NCBI RefSeq assembly: GCF_005877905.1
Contig: NZ_SWDV01000024.1
Location: 62,001 to 126,000 of the forward strand
Reading direction: 5' to 3'
Length of the DNA: 64,000 bases
DNA from: Pseudomonas nicosulfuronedens
GTDB lineage: Bacteria > Pseudomonadota > Gammaproteobacteria > Pseudomonadales > Pseudomonadaceae
Shown: piece by piece, positions 9,207-16,561 of the stretch
Layout of the letters: each line of letters opens with the position of its first letter
Numbering within the stretch: the first letter of the stretch is position 1
Notes under the pieces: model-generated
What the model saw: the letters and a program-made list of their open reading frames with translations, nothing else
The model's database searches: none
What the model was told of the DNA's origin: nothing
Program-made: the position numbers and the translations under genes

Positions 9207-10034
9207 TCAGTCGAATTCCACTTCGCCGCGCTGGGCAATACCGGCGCCGTTGCCAGCCCAGACTTCGGCCTTGCCGGGCCCGCTCAAACGGCCACCGACC
9301 TCGAACGGTTCGGGGCTGATTAGCGGTCGCAGGCCACGGTAGGCGTAGCGACGCAGGCGTGCTTCGGGGTTTGCGCGGCAGAATGCGCGCAGGTTCAGGG
9401 TGCCGATCAGCGGGCCGTGCACGACCAGGCCGGGGTAGCCTTCGGCTTCGGTGACGTAGGGCCAGTCGTAATGGATGCGGTGACCGTTGAAGGTCAGCGC
9501 GGAGTAACGGAACAGCAGAATCGGCGAAGGCTCCACCGTTTCACTCCAATCTCCGGCGGGCAGCGCTTCACCACTGCCCAGCTTGGGCGGTGTCGGCTCG
9601 CGGTAGACGATGTCCTGCTCTTCGCTGAAGGCCAGGCGGCCGTCCTGGCGGAAGTCGTGACGCAAGGTGACGAACAGCAGCGAACCGGTGCGCCCGTGCT
9701 TTTCCTCGACGTTAAGGATGGTGGTGGTGCGCTTGGCCACGCCGCCGACACGCAGCGGTTCGTGGAACGTCAGACGACCGCCGGCCCACATGCGGTTGCG
9801 CCCATCGGCCGGAGGCAGGAAGCCGCCGCGTGCCGGATGACCGTCGGCGCCAAGGCCCGGCTCAGTCACCTCATCCTGAAAGAACATCCAGTGCCACAGC
9901 GGCGGCAGCGCATCGCCCTTGGCCGGAGCATCTTCCGCGAGGGTCACGGCCAGACGGCGGACCAGCACGGCACTCAGTTCTTCCTCGCGTTCCTGGGAAC
10001 GGCCGATCCAGTCGGCGTACGGCGAATCGCTCAT
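9207..10034 (-). CDS. ich: Itaconyl-CoA hydratase (double-hotdog MaoC-like)
   Basis: 275 aa with two hotdog halves: an N-terminal FAS1-dehydratase-like half (about 1-140) and a C-terminal half with the hydratase motif FNGHRIHYDWPYVTEAEGYPGLVVHGPL at about 185-215, whose Asp/His pair is catalytic in MaoC-like hydratases. Ich hydrates itaconyl-CoA to (S)-citramalyl-CoA. It is the first gene of the operon, transcribed away from the LysR gene across a 135-bp divergent promoter. The same fold includes mesaconyl-C4-CoA hydratase, so the assignment depends on the ict and ccl context, which fits well. Confidence 0.85.
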   Translation of the reverse strand: MSDSPYADWIGRSQEREEELSAVLVRRLAVTLAEDAPAKGDALPPLWHWMFFQDEVTEPGLGADGHPARGGFLPPADGRNRMWAGGRLTFHEPLRVGGVAKRTTTILNVEEKHGRTGSLLFVTLRHDFRQDGRLAFSEEQDIVYREPTPPKLGSGEALPAGDWSETVEPSPILLFRYSALTFNGHRIHYDWPYVTEAEGYPGLVVHGPLIGTLNLRAFCRANPEARLRRYAYRGLRPLISPEPFEVGGRLSGPGKAEVWAGNGAGIAQRGEVEFD

Positions 10035-10080
10035 GGGTGACCTCTTGGCAGAGTGGATGACGCCGAGGATGCAACAGGGC

Positions 10081-10136
10081 TTGCGTTCGGAGAATCCACA
10101 TTTTCATAATCCAGCGTTAAGCTGTACCGAACGCAA
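10081..10136. promoter_or_regulatory. Candidate LysR operator between ich and its regulator
   Basis: A perfect 10-bp inverted repeat, TTGCGTTCGG (10081-10090) and CCGAACGCAA (10127-10136), is separated by 36 bp of AT-richer sequence containing a T-N11-A type stretch. The whole 56 bp lies in the middle of the divergent promoter. Span and position fit a LysR-type tetramer site, in which regulator molecules bound on both sides bend the DNA. Function is inferred; the dyad itself is seen directly. Confidence 0.6.
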
Positions 10137-10169
10137 CTCTCATCCCCAAGCCTAGCGGGAACCCGTTAC

Positions 10170-11084
10170 ATGCATTTCGATCTCGCCGACCTGCGTCTTT
10201 TCACCCACATCGCCGAGGCTCCCAGCCTCACCCAGGGCGCGCGCCGCGCCCATCTTTCCGCCGCTGCCGCCAGCGCACGGATCAAGGCGCTGGAGGGCCA
10301 GCTCGAGTGCCGCCTGCTGTACCGCGACAACCGTGGGGTCGAGTTGACTCCCGCCGGGGAACGTCTGCTGCAGCACGCGCGGCTGATCCTGCGCCAGGTG
10401 GATCATCTGAAAAGCGACTTCAGCGGCCAGGCCGGCGATCAGGTCGGTCACATTCGCATCTTCGCCAACACCACGGCGGTGACTGAGTTTCTTCCGGAGC
10501 TGCTTGCCGATTTTCTCGCCGAGCGTCCCGGCGTCAGCGTGGACCTCCAGGAGCGGCTGAACCGCGACATCGTTCGCGCCATCCTCGATGGCTCCGCGGA
10601 CCTGGGTATCGTTGCCGGTCCAGTCCGCGCGGAAGGACTGCAGGTCGTCCACTTCAGTACTGATCGGCTGGTACTGGCCGTGGCCCCGGGTCACCCGCTG
10701 TGTACCCTGCCCCGCCTGACCCTGGCCGACACGCTGGATTACCCGCACATTGCCCTGCATGAAGGCAGCACCCTGCAGAGCTTCCTGCGCGAACGCGTGG
10801 AACGCATGGGCGGCGACCTCAACCTGCGCATCCAGGTGGCCAGCTTCGAGGCTATCTGCCGGATGGTCGAAGCCGGGGTCGGCATCGGCGTGATCCCGGA
10901 AACGGCCGCCGTGCGCCACAGCCGCACCATGAACCTGCAGATACTGGCGCTGGACGAGCCCTGGGTGGTTCGCGAGCGCAGCGTGCTGCTGCGCGATCGC
11001 GAAGCCCTGCCCGCTTGCGCCCGCGCACTGGTGGACCTGCTGCGCGGCCTGCAGGACGGTGCCACGGAACACCAGTCCGACTGA
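10170..11084 (+). CDS. LysR-type regulator of the itaconate operon
   Basis: 304 aa. The N-terminal winged helix-turn-helix (residues about 3-62, DLRLFTHIAEAPSLTQGARRAHLSAAAASARIKALE) is followed by a linker helix and a periplasmic-binding-fold effector domain starting near IRIFANTTAVTEFLPELL (about 92-110). It is divergent from ich, in the position held by RipR/ItcR, which responds to itaconate in related bacteria. The ligand was probably retained because the core pathway is complete. The ATG at 10170 has only a weak upstream purine stretch. There is a 90-bp gap to the ParD-like gene and no obvious terminator. Confidence 0.85.
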   Translation: MHFDLADLRLFTHIAEAPSLTQGARRAHLSAAAASARIKALEGQLECRLLYRDNRGVELTPAGERLLQHARLILRQVDHLKSDFSGQAGDQVGHIRIFANTTAVTEFLPELLADFLAERPGVSVDLQERLNRDIVRAILDGSADLGIVAGPVRAEGLQVVHFSTDRLVLAVAPGHPLCTLPRLTLADTLDYPHIALHEGSTLQSFLRERVERMGGDLNLRIQVASFEAICRMVEAGVGIGVIPETAAVRHSRTMNLQILALDEPWVVRERSVLLRDREALPACARALVDLLRGLQDGATEHQSD

Positions 11085-11124
11085 GCCCCTGCTGCGAGGC
11101 CGTTTTGCATTCCGCTCGCTGCAG

Positions 11125-11162
11125 CCATATGATGGATGTATGTTTTGTTATGCTTCATATGG
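11125..11162. promoter_or_regulatory. Inverted repeat before the ParD-like/map pair
   Basis: CCATATGA (11125-11132) and TCATATGG (11155-11162) form a perfect 8-bp inverted repeat with a 22-bp AT-rich spacer. It contains TATGCT (11149-11154), a plausible -10, and ends 12 bp before the ParD-like ATG. Its placement over the promoter is what would be expected of an autoregulatory site for a ribbon-helix-helix protein. No binding data exist here. Confidence 0.5.
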
Positions 11163-11174
11163 AGACTGGCGTTC

Positions 11175-11384
11175 ATGGGCATCATCAACCTGGACGACGA
11201 ACTGCACGACCAACTGCGTCGCGCCAGCTCTGTCGCCTGCCGCTCGATCAATGCGCAGGCGGCGTTCTGGATCAAGATCGGCATGCTCTGCGAGCTGGAA
11301 CCGACCCTGAGCTTCAACGAGATCGTGACCCGTGAGCTGCAGGAAGCCGGGGTGAAGTACCCGGCCACGGCGGGTGCGAAATGA
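11175..11384 (+). CDS. ParD-like ribbon-helix-helix protein
   Basis: A 69-aa protein that I recognise as the ParD-like family: IINLDDELHDQLRRAS at the N-terminus is a beta-strand plus helix typical of ribbon-helix-helix DNA-binding antitoxins. It continues with SINAQAAFWIKIGMLCE and then a short C-terminal helix. The ATG at 11175 is chosen because a GGAG lies about 10 nt upstream and the longer reading starts within the promoter dyad. Its stop overlaps the start of map by ATGA. No ParE-type toxin follows; a methionine aminopeptidase occupies that position. Members of this family are often annotated next to such an aminopeptidase, but the biological meaning is unclear. Confidence 0.75.
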   Translation: MGIINLDDELHDQLRRASSVACRSINAQAAFWIKIGMLCELEPTLSFNEIVTRELQEAGVKYPATAGAK

Positions 11385-12151
11385 TCAAGACCCCGGCAGA
11401 ACTGGCGCTGATGGCCGAGTCCGGCCGACTGCTGGCAAAGGTCTTCGGCTTCGTCGACAGCCTGCCGCTGGAAGGCATGAGCACCCTCGAAGTGAACGAC
11501 CGGGTCGAGCGCTACATCGTCGATGAGCTGCAGGCACGCCCTGCCAGCAAGGGCCAGTACGGCTTCGCCTACGTGCTCAATTCCTCGCGCAACCAGGTGG
11601 TCTGCCATGGCGTGCCGTCCGAGGCGGACCGCCTGCAGGATGGCGACATCGTCAACTTCGATATCACCCTGGAAAAGAACGGCTTCATCGCCGACTCGAG
11701 CAAGACCTACCTGATCGGCAAGGTCTCACCGGCGGCAAAACGCCTGGTGGAGATCACCTACGAGGCGATGTGGAAAGGCATTCGCGCGGTGAAACCCGGC
11801 GCCCGCCTCGGCGACGTCGGCCACGCCATCGAGCGGCACGCCCGGCAGAACGGCTACACCGTGGTCGAGGAGTACTGCGGCCACGGCATTGGCCGCGAGA
11901 TGCATGAGCCGCCCCAGGTGCTGCATTTCGGTCGCCCGCGCACCGGCCAGGTACTCAGGGAAGGCATGACCTTCACCATCGAGCCCATGCTCAACCAGGG
12001 GCATTCCGGGGTGAAAACCCTGGCGGACGAATGGACCGTGGTCACCCTCGACGGCAAGCTCTCCGCGCAGTTCGAGCACACCGTGGCGGTGACCGCCACG
12101 GGCTTCGAGGTCCTCACGCTGCGCCCCGAGGAACGCAACGCCAGGTATTGA
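11381..12151 (+). CDS. map: Type I methionine aminopeptidase
   Basis: 256 aa, typical length for the bacterial enzyme that removes initiator Met from nascent proteins. All expected active-site residues can be placed: His76 (CHGV), Asp94 (NFDIT), Asp105 (ADSSKTY), His168 (CGHGIGREMHEPP), Glu201 (FTIEPML) and Glu232 (QFEHTV). The segment that is usually HGDT is ADSS here, though the metal-binding Asp is kept. It is probably not the housekeeping copy, which in pseudomonads lies beside rpsB. It is coupled by ATGA to the ParD-like gene, implying co-expression and probable shared regulation. Confidence 0.9.
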   Translation: MIKTPAELALMAESGRLLAKVFGFVDSLPLEGMSTLEVNDRVERYIVDELQARPASKGQYGFAYVLNSSRNQVVCHGVPSEADRLQDGDIVNFDITLEKNGFIADSSKTYLIGKVSPAAKRLVEITYEAMWKGIRAVKPGARLGDVGHAIERHARQNGYTVVEEYCGHGIGREMHEPPQVLHFGRPRTGQVLREGMTFTIEPMLNQGHSGVKTLADEWTVVTLDGKLSAQFEHTVAVTATGFEVLTLRPEERNARY

Positions 12152-12159
12152 TACGCCGC

Positions 12160-12993
12160 TCAGCCGTCGGTGGAGCGGGTGAGCGCTTCCCAGTGGCTGA
12201 TCTCCTCTTCCAGTGTGGATAGTTTCTGCCGTACCAGGCCCAGCGCATCGCTGCCCAGCAGCAGGTGCCGTGGCGGCACCGGCGCCTCGATGGCCGCCAG
12301 CATCGCCTGCGCGGCCTTCGCCGGGTCGCCCAACTGCTTGCCGCTCTTTTCCTGCCGCGCTTGGCGCACCGGGTCGAACAGCGCGTCGTAATCGGCGATG
12401 GAACGCGGGCTGCGAACCATGGAGCGCCCGGCCCAATCGGTGCGGAAGGAGCCTGGAGCCACCGCCGTCACCGCAATACCGAAGCCTTCGACTTCCTTGC
12501 CCAGCGCGTCGCTGATGCCCTCCAGGGCGAACTTGCTGCCGCAGTAATAGGCAATGCCCGGCAGGGTGATATAACCGCCCATCGAGGTGATGTTGAGAAT
12601 GTGCCCACGGCGGCGACTGCGCATGGCAGGCAGCACGGCCTGAATCATCGCCACGGCGCCGAAGACGTTCACCTCGAACTGCCGGCGCATCGCTTCCAGC
12701 GGTGACTCCTCGAGGATGCCTTCGTGGCCGTAGCCGGCACTGTTCACCAGCACATCCAGCGGGCCGATGCTCGCTTCGATTTCAGCAACCACACCTGGGA
12801 TGGCATCGAAGTCGGTCACATCGAGCAGGCGCCCGAAGACCTTCCCTGGCGCCAGCGCTTCAAGTCCGGCGCGGGCCTCTTCATTTCGCACCGTGCCGAT
12901 CACAAGATGTCCGGCGGCGAGCGCCTCATGGGTCAGGGCCAAGCCGAAGCCACTGTTGGCGCCGGTGATCAGCAGGGATTTTCGAGAGGACAT
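12160..12993 (-). CDS. Short-chain dehydrogenase/reductase
   Basis: 277 aa, classical SDR fold. Cofactor motif TGANSGFGLAL sits near residues 10-20; the NSAGYG structural motif is near 87-92; the catalytic Ser is in LNITSMGGY and the Tyr/Lys pair in YYCGSKFALEG, at about residues 140-165. The ATG at 12993 has GGAG about 10 nt upstream, which is why the 16-codon N-terminal extension is dropped. It is convergent with map (8-bp gap) and divergent from an AraC regulator 92 bp away, which probably controls it. Substrate is unknown; this branch is often annotated simply as an oxidoreductase. Confidence 0.85.
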   Translation of the reverse strand: MSSRKSLLITGANSGFGLALTHEALAAGHLVIGTVRNEEARAGLEALAPGKVFGRLLDVTDFDAIPGVVAEIEASIGPLDVLVNSAGYGHEGILEESPLEAMRRQFEVNVFGAVAMIQAVLPAMRSRRRGHILNITSMGGYITLPGIAYYCGSKFALEGISDALGKEVEGFGIAVTAVAPGSFRTDWAGRSMVRSPRSIADYDALFDPVRQARQEKSGKQLGDPAKAAQAMLAAIEAPVPPRHLLLGSDALGLVRQKLSTLEEEISHWEALTRSTDG

Positions 12994-13085
12994 GGGATGA
13001 CTCCATTGCGGGGGAATTGAGTGCACAATACTCAGCATCAACTCCCTCCAAGAGACCTCAACCTCTGATTGTATTGCCTGATTCT

Positions 13086-14039
13086 ATGAGCAAAGACGAC
13101 GACGCTCCCCGGACCGACCAGGCGCGCATGGCCGCCCTGCTCGCCGCACTGGCTCCTCAGGAGGGCTACAACCTCACTGCGCTTCCGGGCGTGCGACTGC
13201 TCCGCTCGAACCGACCACTGGCGCGCACCCCGGTGCTCTACGATCCCGGCATCGTGATCGTCTGCCAGGGCTGCAAGCGCGGGTACTTCGGCGATGAAAT
13301 CTACGTTTACGACGAACAGCACTACCTGGCCGTCGCGGTGCCGGTGCCCTTCACCATGGAAACCGATGCGACTGCCGAGCGGCCGCTGCTGGCCATCTAC
13401 TTGCACCTGGACTTCCAGCTCGCTGCCGAGCTGATGTTGCAGATCGACGCGATAGGCAAGCCATGCACCGAGGACGCACCACGCAGCCTGTTTTCCAGCC
13501 CGATGGACCCGGCACTGACGCAATCGGTGCTGCGTTTCCTCGAAGCGCTGGGCGACCCGCTGGAAGCGGCCGTCCTCGCACCGGCCCTGCTGCGCGAGCT
13601 GTACTTCCGCGTACTGACCGGCACCCAAGGCAACACCATGCGCGCGGCGCTGGCCATGCGTGGCCGCTTCGGCAACATCGCCAGGGCCCTGCAGCGCATC
13701 CACACGGGCTACGCGCAGTCCATCGACCTGCCGCAACTGGCCGGCGAGGCCGGCATGAGCGTTCCGTCCTTCCACAGCCACTTCAAGGCCATTACCCGTA
13801 CCTCGCCCATGCAGTACCTCAAGTGCACACGGCTGCACCAGGCGCGGTTGCTGATCGTGCGCCAAGGCATGACGGCGCAGGCGGCGAGCCTGGCTGTCGG
13901 CTACGCCAGCGCCTCGCAGTTCAACCGGGAGTTCAAGCGTCTGTTCGGCCGCACGCCACTGGCGGAGGCGCAGCGCATGCGGGAGAACTTCGCGATTCCG
14001 CCAGCGCAGGAAGCCTCGGTTTACGTCTCGTCTCACTGA
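13086..14039 (+). CDS. AraC-family transcriptional regulator
   Basis: 317 aa from the ATG at 13086. An N-terminal cupin-like AraC effector domain (about residues 15-170; GVRLLRSNRPLARTPVLYDP, then LAVAVPVPFTMETDA) precedes two helix-turn-helix motifs at the C-terminus (LPQLAGEAGMSVPSFHSHFK and ASLAVGYASASQFNREFKR). An in-frame TTG at 13017 would add 23 residues that overlap the promoter of the divergent SDR gene; neither start has a strong ribosome site. Regulators of this type usually control a neighbouring oxidoreductase, here the SDR. Confidence 0.85.
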   Translation: MSKDDDAPRTDQARMAALLAALAPQEGYNLTALPGVRLLRSNRPLARTPVLYDPGIVIVCQGCKRGYFGDEIYVYDEQHYLAVAVPVPFTMETDATAERPLLAIYLHLDFQLAAELMLQIDAIGKPCTEDAPRSLFSSPMDPALTQSVLRFLEALGDPLEAAVLAPALLRELYFRVLTGTQGNTMRAALAMRGRFGNIARALQRIHTGYAQSIDLPQLAGEAGMSVPSFHSHFKAITRTSPMQYLKCTRLHQARLLIVRQGMTAQAASLAVGYASASQFNREFKRLFGRTPLAEAQRMRENFAIPPAQEASVYVSSH

Positions 14040-14181
14040 ACCCGGCAGGTAGCTTCTTGATAATTCCAAGAATTGTCTAATTCAAGATTATTTATTGCCA
14101 TCAATAATGAATTACAGCAACTTAACGCCAGAAACTGGCTGGTGGTTTCACCTAGAATGCTGATTCCTCCAGGAGCCCCAC

Positions 14182-14229
14182 ATGCAACCGTTCGACTCGC
14201 CCACCCGCCCCGAAGGCCTCGCGCCATGA
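14182..14229 (+). other. Possible 15-codon leader ORF coupled to the next AraC gene
   Basis: ATG at 14182 is preceded by AGGAG with a 6-7-nt spacer, the best ribosome site in this stretch. It opens a 15-codon frame ending in a TGA at 14227 that overlaps the ATG of the AraC gene (14226) as ATGA. Either this is a leader peptide whose translation feeds the regulator, or a 1-bp frame change has split an originally longer N-terminus. The sequence alone does not decide. Confidence 0.4.
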
Positions 14230-14972
14230 CCTGCGCCCTGTCCCTGGAGGCGCTCGCCTATGACCACCAGGACGGCGAGGAAATCCTCCCGCACTGCCAC
14301 GCCCAGGCGCAGCTGATCCATTCGATCTCAGGCGTGATGCTGGTAGGCGCGGCGCAGAAGAATTGGGTGGTTCCGGCCGGCCACGCGCTGTGGGTGCCGC
14401 CGGGCACCGAGCACCAGATCCGCATGTTCGGCAGCGTGCGCATGCGCACGCTGTTCATGCCTGCCTCCACCTGGCCCTGGGGTGGCCAGCACTGCCAGCT
14501 GATCGCAGTGACGCCCCTGATGCGGGAACTGCTGGTTGCCGCCAGCGCGATACATCCGGGTGACGGCAATGAACAGCGCCGCCGTTGCCTGCACGAACTG
14601 CTGCTGGTGGAGATGGACGCGGCGCAAACAGTCGGCATTCACCTCGCCATGCCACGGGACGCGCGCCTGTTGCGGCTATGCAACGCGGTGATCAGCGCTC
14701 CGGGGGACGAAACCGGCATGGAGGACTGGGCGCAGCAGTTGAACATGAGCAGCCGCACCCTCGCCCGCCTGTTCCAGCGCGAACTGGGGATGAACTTTGG
14801 CGACTGGCGCACCCGTGTGCGCATGGTCCTCAGCCTGCAACGCCTGATCGCCGGCGCCTCGGTGCTGGAAGTGGCGCTGGAGCACGGTTACCAGAGCCCG
14901 AGCGCCTTCTCGCAAACCTTCAAGCGCATCCTCGGGCAGTCGCCCAGCCACTACCAGGCGGTTCGCGGCTGA
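14226..14972 (+). CDS. AraC-family regulator with N-terminal cupin
   Basis: 248 aa from the ATG at 14226. An N-terminal cupin sensor begins with DGEEILPHCHAQAQLIHSISG (about residues 16-36) and contains PAGHALWVPPGTEHQI. A C-terminal AraC DNA-binding domain follows, with WAQQLNMSSRTLARLFQREL and VLEVALEHGYQSPSAFSQTFKR. The start is uncertain: the ATG lacks its own ribosome site and overlaps a short upstream frame that has one. The gene is 102 bp upstream of the NodT/EmrA/EmrB-type efflux operon on the same strand and may regulate it. Confidence 0.8.
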   Translation: MTCALSLEALAYDHQDGEEILPHCHAQAQLIHSISGVMLVGAAQKNWVVPAGHALWVPPGTEHQIRMFGSVRMRTLFMPASTWPWGGQHCQLIAVTPLMRELLVAASAIHPGDGNEQRRRCLHELLLVEMDAAQTVGIHLAMPRDARLLRLCNAVISAPGDETGMEDWAQQLNMSSRTLARLFQRELGMNFGDWRTRVRMVLSLQRLIAGASVLEVALEHGYQSPSAFSQTFKRILGQSPSHYQAVRG

Positions 14973-15073
14973 GCAGCTTGTCATTTTCGCGAGGCTGGTT
15001 GTCGGTCGTGCGAGAGAGGTGCACCAACTGAGCCCCTAACCTGCGGGAGTCCGAACCCAAGTGACTCCCCGAC

Positions 15074-16561
15074 ATGCCCATACCCTCCTCCAACCCGCGA
15101 CATTCGCTGCTCGCGCTGGCTTGCGCCGGCCTGCTGCTCGGCGGCTGTTCGGCGGTCAGCGAACATCAGACGCCTGCTACCCATCCGCCTGCTGGCGGTG
15201 ACTGGCAGGCGCTCGCCAGCGGTACCGCCGCGCAGGACCCGCCCAGCGATTGGTGGCGTCTGTACCAGGACCCGCAACTCGACCAGTTGGTAACCCTGGC
15301 CCTGCGGCATAACCACGACCTGCAAGCCTCCCTCGCCCACGTCGATGAACTGCTGGCCCTGCTCGGCCAGGCGCGAGCACAACGTTGGCCCAGCACCACA
15401 GCGAGCTGGCAGACCTTCTACGGCCGCACCAGTGATGACCAGACCGAAGCCAAGGCCACCGGCAGCCGCGCCGGCTCGCAGTGGAACCAGGTGCCGGGGT
15501 TCGCGCTGGATTACCAACTCGACCTCTGGGGCCAGGTGCGCCAGTCAATCCAGGCCGCCCAGGCCAACGCGGAGACCGCTCAAGCCGCCCACGACCAGTT
15601 GCAGGTCAATGTCGCTGCCGGCACCGCCCGCGCCTACGCCAATGCCTGCGCCTACGCCGCGCGGTCGGCCATCCAGCAGCATTCGGTGTCAACGGTGGAG
15701 CGCAGTCTCGACCTCACGGTCCGCCAGCGCCGTGCCGGGCTGGTTACCGATCTGGAGGTGGATCGCGTACGCAGCCTGCTGGAGGAAACCCGCGCCCTGC
15801 TGCCGCGCCTCGAGGCCGAACACCAGGCCGCCCTGGAAGAGCTTGGCGTGCTCACCGGCAGCGAGCCGGGGCAACTGCCGGCTGCGGTCAGTGGCTGCCA
15901 GAACGTGCCTCGGCTGAGCCGGGCACTGCCAGTTGGCGATGGCTGGGCGCTGCTGCAACGCCGCCCGGACATCCGTGCCGCCGAACGCGCACTGGCGGCC
16001 GCCGGGCATGAAGTGGGTATGCGCCAGGCAGACTTCTACCCGAGCGTGTCCTTTGGCGCGTCGATCAGCTCCTCCGCCGAGCGCCTGCACGACCTCGGCG
16101 ACCACGAAGCGATCACCTATGCCATCGGCCCGCTGATCAGCTGGAGCTTTCCCAACCTGCTGGTCACCCGCGCCCGCCTCAATGGCGCCCAGGCCCACGA
16201 GCGCCAGCAACTCGCCCGTTTCCAGCAACAGGCGCTGGTGGCGCTCAAGGAGGTTCGCCAGAGCCTGGCCCGCTACGGCGGCGAAGCCGGCCACCGCGAC
16301 GCGCTGGTCGGAGCGCTCGACAGCAGCCGCAACGCCTACCGCCTGGCCCGGGTGAACTACCAGGCCGGCGCCCTGGACTTCCTCGACGTGCTCGACAGCG
16401 AGCGCGCCATGGTCCGCCTCGAAGCGGACAAAGCCGAGGCCGACCGGCAACTGGTCGAGCGCCAGATCGAACTTTTCCATGCCCTCGGCGGCGGTTGGCA
16501 GGACTCGCCAGCCAGCGTACCTGTCAGGAGCATCCTCTCTGCTACGGAACCCGCACGATGA
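15074..16561 (+). CDS. NodT-family outer-membrane efflux lipoprotein
   Basis: 495 aa, full length for an OprM/NodT channel. A signal peptide with lipobox LLGGC (Cys25) anchors it as an outer-membrane lipoprotein. Two OEP repeats follow: DWWRLYQDPQLDQLVTLAL, then LDYQLDLWGQV in the first half; LLQRRPDIRAAERALAAAGH and LISWSFPNLL in the second, ending with LFHALGGGW. It opens a three-component pump operon and its stop is coupled by ATGA to the EmrA-like adaptor. The substrate is not evident from sequence. Confidence 0.92.
   Translation: MPIPSSNPRHSLLALACAGLLLGGCSAVSEHQTPATHPPAGGDWQALASGTAAQDPPSDWWRLYQDPQLDQLVTLALRHNHDLQASLAHVDELLALLGQARAQRWPSTTASWQTFYGRTSDDQTEAKATGSRAGSQWNQVPGFALDYQLDLWGQVRQSIQAAQANAETAQAAHDQLQVNVAAGTARAYANACAYAARSAIQQHSVSTVERSLDLTVRQRRAGLVTDLEVDRVRSLLEETRALLPRLEAEHQAALEELGVLTGSEPGQLPAAVSGCQNVPRLSRALPVGDGWALLQRRPDIRAAERALAAAGHEVGMRQADFYPSVSFGASISSSAERLHDLGDHEAITYAIGPLISWSFPNLLVTRARLNGAQAHERQQLARFQQQALVALKEVRQSLARYGGEAGHRDALVGALDSSRNAYRLARVNYQAGALDFLDVLDSERAMVRLEADKAEADRQLVERQIELFHALGGGWQDSPASVPVRSILSATEPAR

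Noticed and set aside
11136-11174. Longer start for the ParD-like protein
   Set aside because: It begins inside the promoter dyad and adds hydrophobic residues not expected of a ribbon-helix-helix N-terminus; the ATG at 11175 has a better-spaced GGAG.
13017-13085. Upstream TTG start for the first AraC gene
   Set aside because: It would add 23 residues reaching into the divergent SDR promoter and has no clear benefit; it was left as a note only.
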